Shown: piece after piece, positions 1 to 5,323 of the stretch
Layout: every line of letters begins with the position of its first letter
How positions within the stretch are numbered: position 1 is the first letter of the stretch
From: DAIOXA01 sp050949165
Lineage (GTDB): Bacteria > Bacillota > Proteinivoracia > UBA4975
DNA length: 8,471 nucleotides
Assembly: GCA_050949165.1 (NCBI GenBank)
Contig: JBMNFF010000005.1
Span: forward strand, 1 to 8,471
Direction of reading: 5' to 3'
Program-made: the position numbers and the translations under genes
Notes under the pieces: model-generated
What the model was told of the DNA's origin: nothing
The model's input: the letters and a program-made list of their open reading frames with translations, nothing else
The model's database searches: none

Positions 1-337
1 GCTGGCGACGTTGCACACCCCCAGCGCCGCAGCGGCGGTGGACAGGATTATCGACGTGTTCCCCGCCCACCAGCAACAACAAATCCGGGTGCAGCTGGCC
101 GATACCCTGCGGGGCGTGGTGGCCCAGCGGCTGTTGCCCAAGAAGGGCGAGAGCGGCCGGGTCATGGCCTGTGAAATCCTCATCGGCACCCCGGCGGTGA
201 AGAACCTGATCCGGGAGGGCAAGCTCCATCAGATTCCCACCGCCATGGAGACCGGTTCCAAGTTTGGCATGCAGACCTTTGACCAGTCGCTCCAGCGCCT
301 GGTGGACATGGGCCTGATTGATCCGGTCAAATTCTAG
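1..337 (+). CDS. pilT: PilT, twitching-motility retraction ATPase (3' end only)
   Basis: This is the C-terminal part of the hexameric cytoplasmic ATPase that powers type IV pilus retraction. The gene is cut by the window edge; the frame is open from base 2. The visible residues begin LATLHT, the His-box of PilT/GspE ATPases. They continue with AVDRIIDVFP, QLADTLRGVVAQRLLP, a C-terminal block ACEILIGTPAVKNLIREGK, then HQIPTAMETGS and GMQTFDQSLQRLV, all hallmark PilT segments that separate it from PilB. The Walker A and B motifs lie upstream, outside the window. The protein stops five residues after GLI, about 15 residues sooner than I expect from memory for PilT proteins; no neighbouring frame supplies a convincing tail. 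The stop lies 27 nt before the pilC start, so the two are probably co-transcribed. Confidence 0.93.
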   Translation, partial: LATLHTPSAAAAVDRIIDVFPAHQQQQIRVQLADTLRGVVAQRLLPKKGESGRVMACEILIGTPAVKNLIREGKLHQIPTAMETGSKFGMQTFDQSLQRLVDMGLIDPVKF

Positions 338-350
338 TGCAACCGGGCAA

Positions 351-358
351 AAGGGGGG
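351..358 (+). promoter_or_regulatory. Ribosome binding site of pilC
   Basis: AAGGGGGG ends 6 nt before ATG 365-367. This ideal spacing is the main support for ATG 365 as the true pilC start, although that ATG is one base out of frame with the PilC body as written. Neither in-frame alternative start (TTG 318, ATG 399) has a comparable site. Confidence 0.7.
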
Positions 359-364
359 AAGTCA

Positions 365-1577
365 ATGCCCAACGTATACAGTTCACCGGGCCCGGGATAT
401 GAGCGGCAAAGTTGTCAGGGGGCAAATTCAGGCCGATGACATGAACCGCGCCGCCGAGCTCATCCGCAGCAGGAGAATGGTCATTCTGGAGCTGGCTCCG
501 GGCCGGACACGGAAGAAAGAATTTCCTCTCTTTAAAAAGAAGACCATTCCCCTTAAGGAATTTGCAGTTTTTTGCCGGCAGATGTCCACCATGACCAACG
601 CCGGCGTCACCATCATGTCTTCGATTTCCGCCATTGCCGCCCAGGCCGAAAACCCCTTGCTGGCCGAAGTGCTTACCGATGTGGGCAAGGAGCTGGAGTC
701 GGGCAAGACCTTCAGCGAGGCCTGCGCCAAGCACAAGGATTTCTTCCCCAATATATTTATCAGCATGGTGGAGGCCGGCGAAGCTTCCGGCGCTCTGGAC
801 GACGTCCTGGGACGGATGGCTGAGTATTTTGAAAACCAGAGCGAGATACGGGAAAAAGTCAAATCCGCCACCACCTACCCCACTTTCATCGGCGTAGCGG
901 CCGTGGCGGTGGTAATAGTGCTCATGACCACCGTAATTCCCGGTTTCGCCAGCATGTTTGCCGAAGGCGGTCAGGATTTGCCGGGAATCACGGTGGCGAT
1001 GATGGCGGCCAGCAACTTCATGCAGAAGTACTTTTACATCATCGTCCCCGCCTTAATTGTCGCCGCCATCGCTTTCAAACAGTGGTCGGCAACCACCAAG
1101 GGACGCCATACCCTCCAGCGCCTTTCCATCCGCCTGCCCAAATTTGGCACCATCTTCCGGAACTCGGCCATCGGCAGGTTTTGCCGCTCCCTGAGCATCC
1201 TGGTGGCCAGCGGGGTGCCCATGATCCAGGCATTGGAGATTGTCGCCCGGGTGGTCAACAACGTGGAGTACTCCAGCGCCATTCTCCACGCCCGCAAGGG
1301 CGTGTCCGAGGGCATGACCCTCAGCCAGGGTCTCAGCAACTCGCCCCATTTTACTCCCTTGGTGCTGCACATGCTCAAGGTGGGGGAGGAGGCCGGCGCC
1401 CTGGACGACATGCTCGCCAAGGTGGCCGATTTCTATGAGGCTGAAGTCAAGTACACAGTGGACAGGCTCAGCTCAATTATCGAGCCCATAATGATTCTTG
1501 GCTTGGCCGTTATAGTGGGAATCATGCTGGCATCGGTAATGTTGCCGATGTTCGACATGGGCAACATGGTTCAATAG
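365..1577 (+). CDS. pilC: PilC, type IV pilus inner-membrane platform protein (apparent 1-base frameshift at codon 2)
   Basis: PilC/GspF-family polytopic protein that forms the membrane platform on which the PilB/PilT motors act. Two T2SSF domains are visible: the first has KKTIPLKEFAVFCRQMSTM and later SMVEAGEASGALDDVLGRMA; the second has GRFCRSLSILVASGVPMIQAL and later HMLKVGEEAGALDDMLAKVA. Predicted membrane segments lie near codons coding FIGVAAVAVVIVLMTTVIPG (from 885), YFYIIVPALIVAAIAF (from 1029) and a C-terminal helix IIEPIMILGLAVIVGIML (from 1476). PilC proteins usually open with MPTY-like residues. Here ATG 365 with a strong binding site is followed by CCCAACGTATAC, so it reads MPNVYS and soon stops; dropping one C gives MPTYTVHRARD and a 403-residue protein, the normal family length. 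As written, the body can only start at TTG 318 (inside pilT) or ATG 399 (losing about 10 residues). Identity is very secure; the start is not. Confidence 0.93.
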
Positions 1578-1583
1578 GCATCC

Positions 1584-1600
1584 AACTGTCGTGGACAGTT
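1584..1600 (+). repeat. 7-bp inverted repeat downstream of pilC
   Basis: AACTGTC (1584-1590), a 3-nt loop GTG, then GACAGTT (1594-1600). No T-tract follows (AGGAGATAGA), so it is unlikely to be an intrinsic terminator. It sits 7 nt after the pilC stop, at the head of the pilin leader. It could be an mRNA processing or stabilising hairpin or a protein-binding palindrome; the function is inferred only. Confidence 0.5.
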
Positions 1601-1703
1601 AGGAGATAGAGTTAATAAAGGCTAGAGGATTATTTTGAGGAGGTGGTTGGCTCAGGCATAAGCAGCTGTTTTTCAACCATGGAGGTACTAAATAAATTAA
1701 ATT

Positions 1704-1709
1704 GGAGGT
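1704..1709 (+). promoter_or_regulatory. Ribosome binding site of the major pilin gene
   Basis: GGAGGT lies 6 nt before ATG 1716-1718. It supports that ATG as the pilin start even though, as written, it is one base out of frame with the pilin. Two similar motifs lie upstream (GAGGAGGTGG at 1637-1646 and GGAGGT at 1681-1686). Confidence 0.75.
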
Positions 1710-1715
1710 AGTGAG

Positions 1716-2196
1716 ATGCTAAAACTTATTCCATCGTGCCCTCAACAACAAGAAGGGCTTCACCCTGATCGAAGTTCTGGTTGTTGTGGCCATCATCGGC
1801 ATCCTGATTGCCCTGGCCGCACCCCGGGTCATCCGGCGTATTGAAGACGCGCGGATCAACAGCGACCGGGCAACCGCCAAGGTGCTCAACGACGCCATCG
1901 TCACCATCGAGCTGGACTACACCGTCAATCCCGACAAGTACCCCGAACGCTGGACCACCGCCGACATTCCCTGGAAAGATTTGAAGGAGTACTTGGAAGA
2001 CGGTGCTGTTATCGCCGAGCCTCCTAATGACAACGACACAGTGGGCGGCGACGGCGGGATGGTAATCAAGGGCCGCAGCCGTGATTACATCATCAAGGCC
2101 TTTGCCCCCGGCGAAGAGCCCAACGGCACTGAAGTGTGGAAGTTCTACGTCGTCGATGAAGACGGCGAACCCGTCGATCCCGGCGAAGAAGATTAA
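1716..2196 (+). CDS. Type IV prepilin, probable major pilin (apparent 1-base frameshift near the start)
   Basis: Encodes a class III prepilin with the leader and helix KKGFTLIEVLVVVAIIGIL: peptidase cleavage after Gly, Phe at +1 and Glu at +5, followed by the hydrophobic assembly helix. The rest (to 2196) is a small acidic globular domain without any cysteine, so it lacks the disulfide-bounded D-region of many Gram-negative pilins. The pilin frame has a stop at 1720-1722 and no ATG/GTG/TTG until GTG 1786, which lies inside the helix past the cleavage site. ATG 1716 with GGAGGT is one base off. Removing one base within 1721-1730 gives MLNLFHRALNNKKGFTL or MLKLIHRALNNKKGFTL, a 159-residue prepilin with a 14-residue basic leader and a 145-residue mature protein. 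Its strong leader and following hairpin suggest it is the most expressed subunit, hence major pilin; a GspG-like pseudopilin is the alternative. Confidence 0.88.
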
Positions 2197-2202
2197 TTCC
2201 TG

Positions 2203-2244
2203 TTGCCAGACAGGGCCTTGCCCTGTCTGGCAAACCCATCTTTT
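2203..2244 (+). terminator. Strong hairpin after the pilin gene, probable attenuator or 3'-end stabiliser
   Basis: TTGCCAGACAGGGC (2203-2216), loop CTT, and GCCCTGTCTGGCAA (2220-2233) form a perfect 14-bp stem. A short T-rich stretch (TCTTTT, 2239-2244) follows only after five other bases, so termination would be partial. Placed 6 nt after the pilin stop and about 40 nt before the pilM binding site, it fits a leaky terminator or an RNase-blocking hairpin that keeps pilin mRNA in excess over pilM-pilD. The role is inferred. Confidence 0.75.
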
Positions 2245-2287
2245 CCGATTCACTGACCTGCCAACCTGCTGAGGAGGAGGACGGACA

Positions 2288-3281
2288 ATGCCCAGGTATT
2301 CCAAAAAATACAAATTGGGGCTGGATATAGGCAGCTCCTTGATTAAAGTATGTTTGCCCCGCAGGGCTGGACGCCTCGAGGTGCTGCGTATACCCACCCC
2401 CGAGGGGACGGTGAGCAAGGGCGTGCTCCAAGATCCCGAAGGGATTTCTGACCACCTGCGGCAGTGGATAAGCAAGAACCAATTGGATCATTATTACGTG
2501 GTAGCCACCTTGCCTGCCAGTTACCATAGTCCTCCGCCACATTCAATTGCCGCGGATGAAGCCCAGGGACATTGCTGAAGCCATCGAGTGGGAGGCGCGA
2601 CGGGTATTGCCCTTTCCTTTGGAAGAGGCCCAGCTGGATTGGCTGGTTCAGGACACTGTCATCAGCGAGGAAGGGGAAATGCAGGAAATTCTCTTGGTGG
2701 CGGTGCGGGATACCATTGTCGAGCGCTATGTCCAGGCCATTGTGGGAGCAGGTTTGAAGGTGGCAGCTTTGGATATTTCCCCCATGGCGCTGGGACGCTG
2801 GTTGCTCAAGAATGCTCAGGGATCTTCCCTCATCATCGACATCGGCGCCGAATCCACCCAGGTTCACTTTTTTCAGGACGTCAAACTGATTTTTTCCCGC
2901 AGTTTTTCTGTAGGAGGAGCTGAGGCTACCCAGGCTATTGCTGCTGCCAGCAACACTACCTTTGCCCAAGCCGAAGAGATGAAGTTGCGCGGCAAGTACC
3001 GGGAAGACTGGCTGGATTCGTGGTACCGGGAACTGGGCCGGGAAGTGCAGCGTTCTCTGGAATACTATCGGGGGAACTTCAGCAAGAATGCGGAGGATTC
3101 TTTCCAGAGGGTAATTCTCTCAGGAGGTGCGGCCATGACCCGAGGCGTGGATTCTTTCATCGGTGAAGTTACCGGGGTTGAGCCTGGGTTTGCTGAGTTC
3201 TTTAGCAAAGATCGTCGCCCCCGGCGGGACAAAATTATGTACAATGTCGCCCTGGGCGCAGGAATGTGGGGGCGAAAATAG
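2288..3281 (+). CDS. pilM: PilM, actin-like pilus assembly ATPase (split by an apparent 1-base frameshift near 2521)
   Basis: PilM is a cytoplasmic FtsA/actin-like protein that binds the N-terminal INLLP tail of PilN. The 5' part (frame of ATG 2288, to about 2520) carries the first nucleotide-binding motif GLDIGSSLIKV and ends ...VVATLPAS. The 3' part (from about 2523, frame shifted by +1) continues TIVLRHIQLPRMKPRDIAEA, then EWEARRVLPFPLEEAQLDW, the phosphate-2 motif SLIIDIGAESTQVHFF, AEEMKLRGKY and the adenosine motif VILSGGAAMTRGV. Dropping one T at 2521-2522 joins the parts without gap (LPASTIVLRHIQLPRM) into 330 residues, near the usual PilM length of about 350. As written the first frame runs into TGA at 2576-2578 after 96 residues. 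The start is well supported by GAGGAGGAGG upstream. Identity is secure; whether the break is real is unknown. Confidence 0.9.
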
Positions 3282-3920
3282 GTGCAAATGCAGATTAACC
3301 TGTTACCCGTCCATTATCGGCCCAAGCCGCCGGTGCGCCTGTGGCCCGTAATCATTACCATTGCCCTCGTGGTCAACCTGTTACTGATCAGCGTGTACTG
3401 GCTGACATTGTACCTGGATTTAACCGAGACCCAGACCAACCTGCGCACGGCGGAGCAGGAGGTCGCCAATCTGCAGCGCCAGGTCGACGAAGCCCAGTGG
3501 AAGGCGGATTTGGAGCTGGCCGTCAAAAAGAAAGGCGATTACATACAGGGCGCCGTTGATGAACACTTCATCTGGCACCCGGTGGTGGCCGCTCTGGAAA
3601 GAGCCATGGTGCCCGGCGTCAGGCTGGATACCGTTCAGTTCCTGGCTTCGGGCGACGTCAACATTACCGGCAGGACCGACACAGTCAAGCTGGCCGCCGA
3701 CTTCTGGGGCAGCATCCAGGCCGAAACCGGCCTGAAGATCGTGCGTCTGACCACCGTCCAGGCCGAGAGTTCCTTTAACATGATCCTGCGCGGATCTGAT
3801 GGCTGGCCGCTGGAACAGGAAGAGGAACCGGAGGAAGAAACGGAGGAAGAAACGGAGCAGGGGGAAGACACCGAGCCGGAAGAAGAAGGGGAACCGGAGG
3901 AAGAAAAGGATGAAGACTAA
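3282..3920 (+). CDS. pilN: PilN, inner-membrane pilus alignment protein with a long acidic tail
   Basis: Bitopic membrane protein that bridges cytoplasmic PilM to PilO. The N-terminus has the conserved PilM-binding motif QINLLP (residues 4-9 from GTG 3282). One membrane helix (about 20-42, RLWPVIITIALVVNLLLISV) follows, then a coiled coil (about 48-85) and a compact alpha/beta domain containing HPVVAALERAMVPGVRLDTV. The start may be GTG 3282, directly abutting the pilM stop, or ATG 3288; both retain the motif. The oddity is the last 35 residues (178-212): 24 are Glu or Asp, with scattered Pro, Thr and Gly, a low-complexity tail that I do not expect in PilN and that would lie outside the membrane. 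The coding DNA there contains an exact 12-nt tandem duplication (3830-3841, 3842-3853) and a 17-nt direct repeat. The gene overlaps pilO by 11 nt. Confidence 0.92.
   Translation: MQMQINLLPVHYRPKPPVRLWPVIITIALVVNLLLISVYWLTLYLDLTETQTNLRTAEQEVANLQRQVDEAQWKADLELAVKKKGDYIQGAVDEHFIWHPVVAALERAMVPGVRLDTVQFLASGDVNITGRTDTVKLAADFWGSIQAETGLKIVRLTTVQAESSFNMILRGSDGWPLEQEEEPEEETEEETEQGEDTEPEEEGEPEEEKDED
3824..3906 (+). repeat. Purine-rich direct repeats encoding the acidic PilN tail
   Basis: GGAGGAAGAAAC occurs in exact tandem at 3830-3841 and 3842-3853, and GGAACCGGAGGAAGAAA occurs at 3824-3840 and again at 3890-3906. The stretch is almost entirely purine on the + strand. It looks like a tail expanded by slippage. 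It also contains the GGAGG (3896-3900) that serves as the pilO ribosome binding site. Confidence 0.75.
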
Positions 3921-4485
3921 GCTTACCACCCAGCAGAAGTGGATACTGGCCATCATCGGCGTTATTTTGGTCAACGTCGCCGTGTGGATGTACGGCTTGT
4001 CTCCTGCCATTGGCAAGGTGGAGGCCGCCCGGGAAGCCCTGAGCCGGCGCGAAGAAGAAGCCAGGCGCCTGCAACAGCGCCTGGAACAGTTGAACGCCAT
4101 CGATACCGAGGCCCTGGAAGAGCAAATGGCCCAGTACGACGTCCAGATCCCCCAGCAGGGACTGTTGCGGGAGTTCATCACCGAACTGGAGGCCATGGCC
4201 GCAAGCCGCCGCCTGGAACTGGGCAGGATAAACATTTCCGAGCCCTCTCCCCGGAACCCGTACCTGGCTGTATTTATTACCTTTAGTTTGAAAGGGAATT
4301 ATTTTAACGTTATGGATTACATTATCGCCCTGGAGAACCATCCCCGCCTGCTCTTTATTGATACATTCAGGCTGAGCCGGCAACAGTCCGGCGTGGAATG
4401 CAGTATCGACCTGGTCATCTATGCCGAGGACTTCGACCCCATTACGCCCCACGATGCGCCGGGCAGGGCGAATCCCTTTGAGTGA
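3910..4485 (+). CDS. pilO: PilO, inner-membrane pilus alignment protein
   Basis: Bitopic partner of PilN that forms the membrane-proximal scaffold linking PilM and the platform. From ATG 3910 the protein is 191 residues: a short basic N-terminus (MKTKLTTQQK), one membrane helix (about 11-28, WILAIIGVILVNVAVWMY), a charged coiled coil with Glu/Arg/Gln heptads (about 33-80), and a C-terminal ferredoxin-like region with the PilO-type block ITFSLKGNYFNVMDYIIALE followed by RLLFIDTFRLS. ATG 3910 was chosen because GGAGG at 3896-3900 lies 9 nt upstream and the preceding residues in this frame are an Arg/Lys-rich shadow of the PilN tail. The 11-nt overlap with pilN implies translational coupling. 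No PilP gene follows, as expected for a cell without a secretin; a PulM/GspM-like protein is a weaker alternative name. Confidence 0.9.
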   Translation: MKTKLTTQQKWILAIIGVILVNVAVWMYGLSPAIGKVEAAREALSRREEEARRLQQRLEQLNAIDTEALEEQMAQYDVQIPQQGLLREFITELEAMAASRRLELGRINISEPSPRNPYLAVFITFSLKGNYFNVMDYIIALENHPRLLFIDTFRLSRQQSGVECSIDLVIYAEDFDPITPHDAPGRANPFE

Positions 4486-4486
4486 T

Positions 4487-5245
4487 ATGATGACGGCGCT
4501 GAATACCGGATTGCTTTTTCTCCTGGGCGCAGTGCTGGGCAGTTTTGCCAATGTGTGCATTTGGCGGCTGCCTCGGGGAGAGTCAATAATCTGGCCTCCC
4601 TCCCACTGCCCTCGTTGCCAGAAAAAGTTAAGCCCTTGGCAGATGGTGCCAATCCTCAGCTGGTTATTGCTCAAGGGCAAATGCGGTCACTGCGGCGGCA
4701 GAATTTCTCTGCGCTATCCACTGGTGGAAACAACAACGGCAGTGATCTTTGCCGCCATAGGTTATACCTGGGGCCCTTCGGTACTGTCCCTGCAGTACTG
4801 CATATTGTCATTAGCTCTAATAATATCTGTGGCAACTGATTTTAGTCATCGTGAGATCCCCGACCAGGTTAGCTTGGGCGCATCCGCCGTGCTGGCCTTC
4901 CTCGCCCTCATCCTGGGCCGGTGGGGAAATCTCCTGGGCGGGGTTCTGCTCTTTGGCATCTTGTTTTTAATTGCAGTCCTCAGCAAAGGAGGTATGGGCG
5001 GCGGAGACATTAAGCTGGCTCTGGCTATTGGGTTGGGCCTGGGCTGGCGCCTGGGCCTGCTGGCTCTGGCCCTGGCCGTTTTGACCGGTGGGGTGGTGTC
5101 GGTAGTTATGTTGCTCATGGGGCAGCGCAAAAAGGCGTTACCCTTTGCGCCCTTCTTGGCAATCGGCGCCTGGCTGGCGATGTTTTTTGGCCATCGACTG
5201 CTGGACCTCTATATTTCAGTTGTATTCATGCTGGGCACGTGGTAA
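4487..5245 (+). CDS. pilD: PilD, prepilin peptidase / N-methyltransferase (A24 family)
   Basis: Polytopic aspartyl protease that cleaves prepilins after the leader Gly and methylates the new N-terminus. From ATG 4487 it has 252 residues, the usual size. The N-terminal domain shows GAVLGSFANVCIWRLPRGES, then two CxxC pairs at Cys41/Cys44 and Cys66/Cys69 (HCPRC, KCGHC), the zinc-binding signature of bifunctional PilD enzymes. The A24 catalytic aspartates are Asp118 in ATDFSHREIPD and Asp174 in GGMGGGDIKLA, the GxGD motif. Further hydrophobic segments make up about eight membrane helices. ATG 4487 (or the adjacent ATG 4490) begins 1 nt after the pilO stop; the binding site is weak, so translational coupling to pilO is likely. 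Its natural substrates are encoded on both sides. Confidence 0.95.
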   Translation: MMTALNTGLLFLLGAVLGSFANVCIWRLPRGESIIWPPSHCPRCQKKLSPWQMVPILSWLLLKGKCGHCGGRISLRYPLVETTTAVIFAAIGYTWGPSVLSLQYCILSLALIISVATDFSHREIPDQVSLGASAVLAFLALILGRWGNLLGGVLLFGILFLIAVLSKGGMGGGDIKLALAIGLGLGWRLGLLALALAVLTGGVVSVVMLLMGQRKKALPFAPFLAIGAWLAMFFGHRLLDLYISVVFMLGTW

Positions 5246-5304
5246 AATATTCCTGATGCCGAGGACTTTTCCGACTTATTCAACGGCATGGAATATTGAT
5301 TTTT
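5246..5304 (+). terminator. Long inverted repeat plus T-tract between pilD and the minor pilins
   Basis: AATATTCC (5246-5253), a 2-nt bulge TG, ATGCCG (5256-5261), then after 22 nt CGGCAT GGAATATT (5284-5297): 14 paired bases in total. Five T residues follow at 5300-5304. It begins right after the pilD stop. It resembles an intrinsic terminator with an unusually large loop, so it may act as partial terminator, attenuator or regulator-binding palindrome, lowering expression of the minor pilins. The function is inferred from structure alone. Confidence 0.6.
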
Positions 5305-5307
5305 ATG

Positions 5308-5316
5308 AAAGGTGGT
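5308..5316 (+). promoter_or_regulatory. Ribosome binding site deciding the TTG start of the PilX-like gene
   Basis: AAAGGTGGT lies 7 nt before TTG 5324. The GTG codons at 5312 and 5315 fall inside this motif and so cannot use it, which makes TTG 5324 the best start and yields the leader MLRNQRG. Confidence 0.65.
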
Positions 5317-5323
5317 GTGCATT

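Noticed and set aside
318..365. TTG 318 as the genuine pilC start with an N-terminal extension overlapping pilT
   Set aside because: The extra residues (IRSNSSATGQKGGSQC) resemble no PilC N-terminus and have no binding site; the MPTY opening is one base away from ATG 365.
1592..1618. Possible sigma70 promoter TGGACA...TAATAA before the pilin
   Set aside because: The spacer is only 15 bp and the -10 is poor; the candidate -35 lies inside the hairpin arm.
1648..1664. Possible sigma54 (-24/-12) promoter in the pilin leader, TGGCTC...AAGCA
   Set aside because: The GG-GC distance is 13 instead of 12 and the -12 element is TAAGCA rather than TTGCA. It could only be rescued by assuming another extra base.
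1578..1715. Cyclic-di-GMP riboswitch in the pilin leader, as known for some clostridial pilin operons
   Set aside because: No recognisable GEMM-I or GEMM-II conserved core could be seen. A covariance search would be needed to exclude it fully.
1716..2196. Electrically conductive pilin (e-pilin)
   Set aside because: The mature protein has about 11 aromatic residues in 145, not strikingly high, and a larger globular domain than typical short e-pilins; no specific support.
3420..4680. Long open frames on the minus strand opposite pilN and pilO
   Set aside because: They are mirror frames of GC-biased coding DNA, lack binding sites and recognisable domains, and oppose well-supported genes.
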